Assembly: GCF_021130785.1 (NCBI RefSeq)
Contig: NC_060213.1
Coordinates: 116,328,501-116,392,500 of the forward strand
Length of the DNA stretch: 64,000 nucleotides
Direction of reading: 5' to 3'
Origin: Homalodisca vitripennis
Lineage: Eukaryota; Arthropoda; Insecta; Hemiptera; Cicadellidae
Each line of letters begins with the position of its first letter. The first letter of the stretch is position 1. This document shows positions 1-10,179 of this stretch, piece by piece. The notes under the pieces are model-generated. The model did not search any database, was not told where the DNA came from, and worked only from the letters and a program-made list of their open reading frames with translations. Both the position numbers and the translations under genes were made by a program.

Positions 1-6
1 GTAAGC

Positions 7-75
7 GCTCTGTAGTGTAATGGTAGCACATTCACCCGGCAAGTGAGAGATCCGGGTTCGACTCCCGGCCGAGCA
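7..75 (+). tRNA. tRNA-like sequence, Ala(GGC)-like, copy 1
   Basis: 69-nt tRNA-like unit with an exact pol III A box (TAGTGTAATGG) and B box (GGTTCGACTCC). It folds with a 4-bp D stem, a 5-bp anticodon stem (TTCAC/GTGAG, one G-U pair), a 7-nt loop CCGGCAA and a perfect 5-bp T stem. The loop puts GGC at the anticodon, but position 33 is C instead of the near-universal U, and GGC is an anticodon eukaryotic alanine tRNAs rarely use. In this copy the 3' acceptor strand reads GCCGAGC, so one acceptor pair is lost relative to copies 2-4. It may be a tRNA pseudogene or the head of a tRNA-derived repeat. It is the outermost unit of the left arm of the palindrome described separately. Confidence 0.45.
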
Positions 76-258
76 AGTACTTTTTGTGATTCAATGTTTA
101 TTGAAATTTAATAAGGCTATTGGCATTTATACAGTTTAATGTAAATAAAAGTGGTTTGACAGGTATTGGGTCTTCCGATCATATGTTAGTTTGCTTATTT
201 AAACGCATATGTGACAGATACGGCCAAATACAAAATAATTGAATCGGAAAAATTAAGC

Positions 259-327
259 GCTCTGTGGTGTAATGGTAGCACATTCACCCGGCAAGTGAGA
301 GATCTGGGTTCGACTCCCGGCGGAGCA
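259..327 (+). tRNA. tRNA-like sequence, Ala(GGC)-like, copy 2
   Basis: Second plus-strand copy, 252 bp downstream of copy 1 in a head-to-tail tandem. The A box is TGGTGTAATGG and the B box GGTTCGACTCC, both matching the pol III consensus. The acceptor stem GCTCTGT/GCGGAGC pairs over 7 bp with two G-U pairs. The T stem has one C-to-T change that still allows G-U pairing. The loop again gives GGC with C at position 33. The 3' flank has no obvious run of T at the tRNA end; the first T run is inside the shared linker (AGTACTTTTTG), and TTTTT could act as a pol III terminator about 6 nt after the tRNA body. Confidence 0.5.
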
Positions 328-448
328 AGTACTTTTTGTGATTCAATGTTTATTGAAATTAAATAAGGCTATTGCCTTTTATACAGTTTAATATATGTTT
401 AGTATATATATATATAATTTCAATAAACATTGAATCACAAAAAGTACT

Positions 449-517
449 TGCTCCGCCGGGAGTCGAACCCGGATCTCTCACTTGCCGGGTGAATGTGCTA
501 CCATTACACCACAGAGC
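449..517 (-). tRNA. tRNA-like sequence, Ala(GGC)-like, copy 3
   Basis: Minus-strand copy, first unit of the right arm of the palindrome. Read on the minus strand it has A box TGGTGTAATGG, B box GGTTCGACTCC, an intact 5-bp T stem, the CCGGCAA loop (GGC, C33) and an acceptor stem with two G-U pairs. The same AGTACTTTTTG linker follows, with a T5 run as candidate pol III terminator. It is one of the two best-preserved copies. Short ORFs crossing it on either strand come from the tRNA-like sequence and are not genes. Confidence 0.5.
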
Positions 518-700
518 GCTTACTTTTTCCGATTCAATTATTTTGTATTTGGCCGTATCTGTCACATATGTGTTTAAATAAGCAAACTAACATATGATCG
601 GAAGACCAAATACCTGTCAAACGACTTTTATTTACATTAAATTGTATAAATGGCAATAGCCTTATTTAATTTCAATAAACATTGAATCACAAAAAGTACT

Positions 701-769
701 TGCTCCGCCGGGAGTCGAACCCGGATCTCTCACTTGCCGGGTGAATGTACTAACATTACACTACAGAGC
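701..769 (-). tRNA. tRNA-like sequence, Ala(GGC)-like, copy 4 (A box damaged)
   Basis: Outer unit of the right arm, 252 bp from copy 3. The T arm and B box are intact. The A box has lost its final G (TAGTGTAATGT) and the D-stem region carries another change, so this copy is probably a pseudogene. The flanking linker is also more diverged than in the other copies, as expected for the edge of the duplicated block. Confidence 0.4.
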
Positions 770-862
770 CCTTACCTTTTACGATTCAATTAGTTTGTCA
801 TTTTCTGAATCTGTCGCATATGCGTTTAATTAGGTTTATGTAATTAAATAAATAAATAAAAA

Positions 863-885
863 ATATATATATATATATATATATT
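863..885. repeat. (AT)n microsatellite
   Basis: Short uninterrupted AT dinucleotide run just outside the tRNA-like palindrome, preceded by a TAAA-rich stretch. Confidence 0.9.
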
Positions 886-3543
886 AATTTCTTAGGTTTG
901 ATAATTGACTTCGACTCGTAGGGAAACTTCAACATAAGTATCAGATATTATTACCATGCCTATTGTTATTATTTAAAGTCACTTTGGCTGAGAAGCCATC
1001 ATAGCAATAACTCCACCTTTCTTAATAAAGGCCTTTGTCAATGGCATTTTTTTTTGGGGTAAAGAGGCATTCTCCTTGTCTCACCAGGTGCACAACGAGT
1101 GCACTACGATGTTAACTGACACGATCCAAGAATCACAGTGGACCAACCGAGTATTCTACTTATAACACAATTATGTTGGGAAGAGTCGATTCAATACGAA
1201 TGTCAAGTTTAGCTGCAGTTCACCATCCTTTTAAGTGTATCATAAGATTTCAGATGCTGCACGCTTGGAAACATCAGCTGTTGATATTATGCAGAGTATT
1301 TTTTGGTACAAAGAGATATCCCAAACCTCGAGACATAAAAAAAAACTCACACGATTTCGAAAGGTAAAGGTTATAGTTAGAAATACCTGGAGGTATTAGA
1401 ATCAGTTGAAAGTAATTTTACGAGATGAATGTTTATCGTCAAAATGTTTCATGATGACGTTTTATATAAGTACGAGTTTCCAAAAATATTACAATGGCTG
1501 CTCGGGGGATTAATTATATTCACTTATAACAATTAATTTTATATACTCATGCATTGTAATGTCAACCTTAAGCTATATTACCAAACTCAGGAGTAAATGT
1601 TGTTTATATCTACCTAATAATGTTGTAACTATCTTTTAGGGCCTATGTTGGGTAATTTTTGAGTAAAGACTATTACTGGAAATCGAATGTCCTAATATGT
1701 TGAAACCTTTTATTAGTTAACACTGAATAACCAACTCGTCCAATCTATGTGAGTTTCTACGTGTATTTCTTTTCTTATGATAGTTTTGGATTCTGAGGCC
1801 TATTTTAGCGAAAGTGCAAAATATTTTTTAAGTGTGTTTTAGTTAATATGTAACATATTCTAAAGATAATCGTATGCATTATGAGTAAAATAATTACTTT
1901 CATAAGAAGTAAAACTAGTACTGAAACTAGTTACTAATTAATAATTAAATGTGTTTGTAGCTTCAATTAGAGCTATTTAATTAGGGGAAATGTAAAAAAC
2001 GTTTACATAATCTATCCATAGTTACACAAATTTGATGCAATCAGAACAACGCAGTTGCGCAACTTGTGTTGGTCGCGGGGTATATTGCTTGAGTTGCTAA
2101 CATCTCCTGCAGCAATTTATAACTTTACAAATATTAACTGAATCCGATAAATTGGATAATTTACTGGAAACAATTAATATTTCATGTATATATATATAAA
2201 ATAATAATTTTGGAGCCTAGAACTAAATTTCAGTGTATAAGCTTATAATTCTGTTATACACGAAATATATAGAATAATTTTTCTTAATAATAAACATAAA
2301 TAATATTTTGCAACATTACCACATAAGTAAGTAATGAGATTGACCGTCTTCACTTGTCTATAGCTGTCTGTATATAATTAGCTAGCACTTATATAACGTT
2401 TATTTACATATCTGACGGTGATCTTAGATATCATCACTTTTCATATTTTATATACTCTTTTATTTCAACCTCCATTAAAACGACTGTGGCTGACTATCAA
2501 TTTATTTCTCAAGAGAAATCTATCTGAATTTCAGAAACACCAGGTTATGTGCAAATAAAGTGAAAATTGTCTCTTTGCTCCATGGCTATTACACTAATAC
2601 TACCGAAAAACATACTAGAGGCTTATATAAAATAAAAAATCTGATATTGTACTGTTAAAATTCATCACCAATTTTAATTAATATAGTTTTATAAGTCACG
2701 TCTGACATGCGAATGAAATCTTAACTATTAGAGCCATTATTTGCTTTAGAATACAACTTAAAAATTTACTGTGTACTAACATAAGAAAGCAAATAGAAAC
2801 GCATTACAATCCCTCATCTTAGAAAAGAAGTTTATCTAAAAATATTATACGGTATACATTTTTATTTTTAGGAAGAATATGAGAATAAGTTACGATATTG
2901 TATTTCTTAATTTAGAGTGACTTCTTATACAATTTAAATGAATATCAGTATGAACTATTTAAGAAATTTAGCTTTGTGCGGTCATACATTGATTTAGATA
3001 CATGCTGCATTTACATTATGTATAAACATTGTTTAATAATTTATGGAATTAAATTAAAATAACCTATATTTTACTCTGATTTATAATTTATGAAAATTAA
3101 TCTGGAAAACCAATAGTATACTACATTCATCATGAATATTTAGGTTTTAATTAAAACAGTTATTTATTGGAATTAATATTTATTTGGAATTAAAAAGTAA
3201 CCAATTAATTTACACTACCAAACTCAATATATTACTTATTTTCATCCTTACCGACGTCATTGTATCACACATAAAATATACACGTATCGTCATGCAGGAA
3301 ATTTTACGATTAGAGCATAAAATTAGAGTCCTGGCTGTATTTTGGAATTCCGATAGCTGTTAAAACTTAGAACTTTGCCACATCATGTGACTGACTGAGT
3401 CACTTATACTTATAACCTGAGAGTTACATGAAATTATTCACAGACGCGACATAGTGCAACTTTGCCAAATATAGTAATAAAGGAATAGTATGTTTGATCT
3501 CATTACTTTATTGCACTCTTTTTGCTAAATACAAACTTTTGAG

Positions 3544-3580
<37 letters not shown>

Positions 3581-6500
3581 TATTTTAAACCAAAAGCATA
3601 CCAAAATATACACAAACATCAAAAGAGATAGCCACGTCCTGCATTTCTTTTTTTCACGAGGATACAATAACAGGCATATCCTTGACCTGGCTGCGATATT
3701 TGGGAAGGAGAACAATTGAGTGGGTGAGGTAAGCAAGGAATGATTGTTCTTAATCTTCGAGTTTAACTTCATCCCTCAAAGGCTTACGCAGCCATGTATG
3801 CATTTAGATTTCTCACAGTCAAATTTTCTTTGGTCTTTTACTATGCATTGTAATATTAATATACTAATCTTGAATTAAACATTTAATAAGATTTGAAAAT
3901 TTTCCAAACGTGATTTATATACAAGGTGTTTAAGAACTTGCTGGGAATAACTTTGTTGGTCTTCTTGTCAAGACATGCAAAACTTTAATAAAATCATGGA
4001 CGTCAATTTTTAGTTCAGCAATTGTTTGTGTGTATGTTTTACTTAGTTAACTTTTTTAGAGTTCTCAGCTGAAAAATATAGAGTACTAAAATTTAGCTTA
4101 TTTAGTTTGTGTTGCAACCTAAGAAAAATATTACACTGTTTTATAGTGTTCACGGACGATTGGAGGTTTTAAAGCTTGTTATAATTTAGTTCTCTTGCAA
4201 GCATTACTGTCTCTTAATTAGATTTTTACGTCATTGTGCACTTTTTACCGCGAACATTTATTGTTATAGAGTATGTCTAGGTTGTATTATTAGAAATTAA
4301 ATTATAAATTTTAGTGTTTTTAAATAAGTTCACATTTTTCCTAATTCTTGAAAAAATTGAAATATTTTCTATAATCATAACTGGTCAAATATGAGTACGT
4401 ATATTAAGAAACTATGGAATTATATTCTAAAAAAGAGAATAACACTTATTTTTATTCCTTTATTATGGTCACCGAAAATATTAAAAAACCTCAAAATAGA
4501 AAATCAACTCGTAATTGAATTACATAACTATTATGCCGAGATTCAGACTGGGCGTACTATTAACTAAGCGACAGCGAAGCGGGGTATTCATGGAGCTCGA
4601 AATATTTTATTTACTTAAGTCGGTTCACATGATATCTGAAACATTACCTGATGTATTACTTGTAATTGTGCATAGAACTTCGGTTCTATATGAAGTACAT
4701 TGAATTACATTTTGGTGCATATCAATTCATTATATATGCATTAGTGAATATTTTTAAATTGGTCTCAATCATAATGGCAACGAGAAAGAAGCAGAACTAG
4801 TCTATTTGTAAATAAAGTTAGTCTACTCATAAGATGTTTACATGACATATTGACTAATTAAAGCCTAGTTATCTCTACAGAACTAACATCATGCTATGTT
4901 GACTGAGTAGTCTTTTATTATGTAAACACTTATATTAAACATTACATTTAACTTTTAATACACATGTAAACGTAGCATGTCTTAGTATTTTATCTTAATA
5001 CATGATATATAACTTCTTTATATGAAAAATCCATTATATGATATTTATATGTCAAACAATAGAAATTGATTCAACATCGTAGAGCCTATCGCTCAGTAGG
5101 CAGCAAAATTTCTCTTCTATTTTTTGGAGGATGTAAACATTTCTTTTGCCAAATAATCTGTCATTATTCAATTGAGCTTTTAATTTGAAATTTTTCATTG
5201 AATCTCATAAAGGTTCTGTTATACCACACACGATGTGGCGTACTTTTATCTTCTTCTTAATAAAATCATATTAATACATCGAACTTCACGTATTGGGTAA
5301 TATGACTGTTGATATACACATTCAGAAATATAAAGTGGCACGATCGCAAAGAGAGTGAGTGATCCGAGCTTCAGACACGGCGAAACCAAATCTATTGTGG
5401 GTAAATAATTTATTGATCTCGTAAATGTTTGGAAATATGTGCGATTCAAAAAGTACATGTTCAGGCAATGTGTAGTTTTAGGCTCATTTCTATCTGGAGC
5501 TTGTTTTAAATTTCTAGTTCAATTAAACTAGGTACCGTAAAACTGAATGAGTTACTTAAATCGGTGGAATGTCATGGATTTATTAATAGGTGGCACATTA
5601 TTAATAAAAAATATTGTATTAAAGGGTTGCCGAAAGATCTACTTTACTAGGGCTAATAACTGTTGAATTAATGAGGTTCCTTTAGAGGCTGTTTCTAGCC
5701 TAGAAATTGGAGAATACTAACACATACCGCCTTTATTGGTTAAGGCTAGAAGAGACTTAGCATCTCCCTCTACTGAGGTAACTAATTCTCATACATGTCA
5801 GAGATACAGTGTCCTCTAACCCTCCTTACGGGCTCTGTACCAAAAACACCCATCCGTAATACTGTGTTACCCGTAGGAATATATATCGGGAATATGAATA
5901 TGTACAGTAAGAATATACTCAGAAAGCGTAGTCGTTCTTTTAATACATAGTCTAATGAGAGATCTGCTCACCTTCTTTTCCTAAGTAATATTTTTTTAAA
6001 GTATTTGTTCAAAGGAAACATACATAAAACAACATTAAACTTAACCAAACTAAAAACCGGGTCTTCATGCACTGAAACAGTGATATCCGTTTCCTATAAT
6101 TTTACATTTAAGTATTTTTGTATGCTTTTGGTCGTTTATATATTTTATTGTTCAGGAGTATTACACAGCTCGAAATATATCAAAAGAAAGTTCTTTGAAT
6201 ATATTAAGATAAGTTTACCCAGTAAACCAATAACGCAATATATACAGGATTTATAAACTTATCAGAAGTGACTATGTATATTAAATTTTTTTTTAATCTC
6301 CTACACATATTTAAATATTTTCCACTAACAAAAAAATATACATGTTTTATAAATTCAATTTCTTCAATAATGCTCAAAACAAAATTGTTTTTGTACGTAA
6401 AAGGTTGTAGCTGTATAGTATAATAAGATTATTTTTTTAAATTATTTCTCTTAATTTCATTTTATATTAAAATGCATTCCCTACTATTCAGCCTTCAAGT

Positions 6501-7009
6501 TTTTATTAATAATAAAAAATATATATGTAAGAGCTTCGTCAAATAAAACCTATTTTGAAGCCTAATACATATTGCTAATTAAACACCATCATTAATGAAC
6601 CTTATTTCAGGACATATGTATTATGAACACAACAAACTACATATACAAAATAACATTACATTTTCTATTAGGCAATTGACATGTTTTATGCTAATTGACA
6701 CTGGTAATAAAATGAGAACATCTTGATGAATTTATAATATACTTACTTATAAAAAATGAATAGGCAGCAAGTACAGCAAAATAATAAAACACGCGAAATA
6801 ACACTAATTTTTCTATTACTAATATTTGTGTAAGAGTTAATGTTATTGTTTATGGTTACATTTAATTAAAATCTGACTGGCATAAGAGCCGCATGTAACA
6901 TAAAATACTTATTATTTTATTACATTCATAAGCACAGGATTTATTTAAACGATTCTAGTGGCAGATGTAATACTTTCTGTATAGACTTGGTTTAAGTTAC
7001 TACAGTTAT
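886..7009. other. AT-rich stretch without recognisable genes
   Basis: No recognisable coding sequence, RNA gene or complete element. Only a (TA)n run at about 3547-3577 and short ORFs (under 90 codons) with low-complexity or unrecognised translations. Confidence 0.6.
3547..3577. repeat. (TA)n microsatellite
   Basis: Uninterrupted TA run of about 31 bp. Confidence 0.9.
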
Positions 7010-7266
7010 GGATTAGATCAGTTGATTATAAAGGTCATTTGATGAAGATAAAAGTCTCGTAGAGAGAGTGGAAGGTTTAGTATTAATTACTATCCACACA
7101 ATACAGAGGCGGCTTTGAGAGTCTGAAAAGGATGACAAGATGGAGAGGGCAAGTAGACCGGACACTGGTGAGTCTCGGTGTAATGAATGGATGGTTGAAG
7201 CTCCAGTGTTCTTATATTTCATTCATTCAAACACTCCAGTAAAGAAAGAACATCATCAGGTTCTTT
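7010..7266 (-). repeat. Dispersed repeat, copy 1 of 3
   Basis: Minus-strand copy of a repeat also present at about 27990-28370 and 32362-32760 on the plus strand. Shared landmarks include TATAAGAACACTG, CCATTCATTACACCGAG, GTCTACTTGCCCTCTCCATC and CTGTATTGTG(T/C)GGAT. All copies contain an ORF of some 70 codons with related translations, but with no recognised domain. Unlike the other two copies, this one does not run into a TA microsatellite at its 3' end. Confidence 0.75.
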
Positions 7267-9093
7267 CGTGAAGTGTACTCTTATGTTTTTGTGATCAGAA
7301 TAGATTTATTGCCTAGTTATAAATTTTCCTACTGAACAAAATATGACTTTTAAAACAATGATATTAATCTAACATCAGGTTTATATTAATTAAAATAAAC
7401 ACATGGAATTGAAAAGAAATATGCGCAGTACAAGAATTACGAGCCTAGTAGTATTGTTTTACGCAAAATGTATTATTTATACCCTATTTGTATTTTATCT
7501 CAAAGCACTTGCCTAAGCGTTTCATAAATAGAATTACTTTATCCTTACATTCAATCTCTTCCGAAAGTAATAATTTACTGAATTCTATTTAGAAAATATA
7601 TAACGCATGAATTTAATTAATTAGCATAATATTTTGCTACGATTGTTTTTCACAAATCTGTTTGAAATCACCTAAACTATATTAAAATTTTTCAAATGGT
7701 TATAAAAACTATTTATTTTCCCGAACTTTTTGCGTGCCAATCTTTTGGTTGAATTTTTTCGACTGCTATTTTATTTCAACATTTCTTTTCTAATGGATTG
7801 TGTTAATATTTTTGAGAAGGCAAATGGTTTTTGATTTTGGGGGAAACTTAAGCTTAGAGAGAATAGTTTTGAAATTAATGAAAGTTCGGAGGATTTGTAT
7901 AAAACTTTATCATAAAACTTTGTATAAAACGTTAACTCATCCAACACAATTTTAATTAATTTAGAAAGTTACCAGTTCTGTGTACTTTTGCTACAGGAAA
8001 TTTTAAACAAAATTGTACTTACTTTTTGTAAATATAATCACAAATATAATGTTCCCCAATAGCGTCACTATTTTGATGGATATCTGATTTTTATTTAATG
8101 TTCCCAAGGATACATCAAGCCGTAAGTAATTCCTGATTGTCCTTAGTTCAGTAATGTGAAGTCCACGGCTTTAAATCCTGGAACATATTTTAATAATCAT
8201 TTCCAAAAATTTCAAGTTCCTAATGCATAGCATAACCTAAAGCTTTAATTATCTGGTAATGTCAGACTCAGCATAATAAAAGTATTTTACATTGTAGCAT
8301 TTTATTGGTGAACAACTCACAAATATTATAATAATTTAAGAAAATATTTTTAATTGACATTCCATAATCGAACATATAAACGTTAAGCTTAAGTACAATG
8401 CAGAGCTAGCATCTCTTTATGATGCGACTTATACAAATTCCTGGTTTACATACATATGAGTATTATTGTGGGTCTCCAGAGTCCTGAACTCACTGTTTTA
8501 TCCCATGAGACTAAATAGAGTCGACAATGTGGATCAGATAACTCAACAAAGTGCATATGTTTGAATTTAACATATTAATTTAAAGTTATAATATTTCTAG
8601 AACTATATATTTTAATTTATTTCAAAAATACAATGTGTAATTTTTATAAGTTAAATTGATAAAGTTAATTTTGTTTGAATCAATTCATATAAAATTAATT
8701 GTAGAAATCTATGACAGCTACCAACACTTCAAAGCATTGCCTACCTTAAGCTAAAATATGTTAAATTGATGATTAAAGTGGAAATTCTATACGTATCTAT
8801 ATATCACCGCTCAAATTTAAAAAACGTATATTTATGAAAATTTGCATGCACGTTCCATAAGTAATAGGAAAGGTTTTCTTTGTATCTGAGGACTAAATAG
8901 TTTCCTATAGTTAAGAAATGGTTCAATTAGCATATTTTTAAATACTACTAATAAAGAAGGAAAAAAAATATCTAAAATTGAAACATTAAGGAGGCACGTG
9001 GACAAAGGTCGCTGGTAAACAAAACTAACCGAATATATATTGGTTAAATTATGTAGCTTTATAATAAAAATGACATGTATCTTTGCCAAGCTA
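7267..9093. other. AT-rich stretch without recognisable genes
   Basis: I see no coding region, RNA gene or element structure here. Confidence 0.55.
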
Positions 9094-9280
9094 TAGTCAT
9101 AACACTACTATAGTGTCGACTTTTATTGTCATGTTCTAGCGTCAATGAGGATTGAAAGCAACGATTTTCCACCTAGAGTTGTCATGGATAATATTTAAGA
9201 ATCCTAGCTTTCAATACTTGCCGACATTGACGCCTTAAGATAACTTACTGGAAATCAAGATTATAATAGTGCTATGACTA
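9094..9280. mobile_element. Fold-back MITE, about 187 bp
   Basis: The two ends are inverted copies: the left end begins TAGTCATAACACTACTATA and the reverse complement of the right end begins TAGTCATAGCACTATTATA. Pairing continues inward: GCGTCAATG near 9140 pairs with CATTGACGC near 9224, and ATTGAAAGC near 9151 with GCTTTCAAT near 9208. The whole element can therefore fold into one imperfect hairpin. It has no coding capacity. TA dinucleotides at both edges fit a Tc1/mariner-type TA target duplication, but this is ambiguous in AT-rich DNA. Confidence 0.7.
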
Positions 9281-9899
9281 AAGTTGGAATTGTTTGACAA
9301 ATCTACCTGTATTTTTAGTAGCATATAATTACATTGCTAAGGATACGTAAAATATTCAAGTTTCCCTGTCAATTCTTGTTTATTAAAACTATGAAGTAGT
9401 AATTTTGTTGCATTCTGGTATGAACTCAATTCCAGGTGTTCATTAAAGTTGAGTAATATATTGCTTCTCAATTACGAATGAAAAGTAATTAGCATTACTG
9501 TTCTCAAAGGATGATAATAGAGATGATACTTGCTCACATGTTTGTATCGGTGTAATTAAACAAACACAGGAACGATAACAATCTCCCATCTTTCCCAGGT
9601 AATGAACTAATTAATTAATTTAGGTATAGTGTATTATGTCATTTATCAGTTTAAACGGTGCCACACAAGGAAAAAAAATCGTTATCACCATATCTCTATA
9701 TAGAAGTTGGCATATTGAATAAATAAAATGCGTATATTTTTTAACATCTCATAAGAATTTAATACCCTCAACAAATAACATGAAGTGTCTTTATTTACTC
9801 ACCTAGTTACTCATGCCAAATAAAATTTCTGAATTGCATTTATAGAAAATATAAATTTCGCACGTGCCTTCCCTATGGCTTAAAAACAATAAAAAATAA

Positions 9900-10175
9900 A
9901 TATTTTTAAGTTTTAACCTTTCGATGTCCTGGAAAGATGAAATTGAGAAGATTTAAGGAGAGGGAGTGATTACTGGGTGAAATTGTAGGAACTAATTTGA
10001 GGACTATGAGTGGGAAAAAAGATATTCGGGGGAAAAGCCTCCCTCCCTAGATAAACCATATTTTGTATTATTAAGATTGTTTTTTGGGGGGAAGGGTTAA
10101 ATGTATGAAAGAACCATATGGTGATAGTTTTGCCTCAATAAAGAAGGTTCTATATTCTATTCTATTCTAACCCCC
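9900..10175 (+). mobile_element. 3' end of a non-LTR element with (ATTCT)n-like tail
   Basis: A purine-rich stretch of higher GC than its surroundings ends in CAATAAAGAAGGTTC followed by repeats of ATTCT at about 10152-10168. An AATAAA signal next to short tandem tail repeats is typical of the 3' end of a non-LTR retrotransposon. No coding sequence of the element is recognisable here, so the family is unknown. It directly abuts the R1-like relic downstream. Confidence 0.4.
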
Positions 10176-10179
10176 GGCT

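Larger units (their letters stand above)
1..775. repeat. Large inverted repeat of tandem tRNA-like units
   Basis: Two 252-bp units (tRNA-like sequence plus about 183-bp linker) lie head to tail on the plus strand at 1-360. A near-identical pair lies on the minus strand at 416-775. The linker also matches across the arms, for example the sequence holding CATATGTTAGTTTGC and its reverse complement. The arms meet at 360/416 around a 55-bp AT-rich spacer. Arm identity is high by eye, with scattered substitutions. The left arm runs off the window edge, so the true arm length is unknown. Confidence 0.85.

Noticed and set aside
359..581. Two ORFs of about 69 codons across tRNA-like copy 3
   Set aside because: They follow the tRNA-like unit and its linker on opposite strands; no protein signal.
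4515..4703. 62-codon ORF in a slightly GC-richer patch
   Set aside because: Short, unrecognised and without flanking gene signals.
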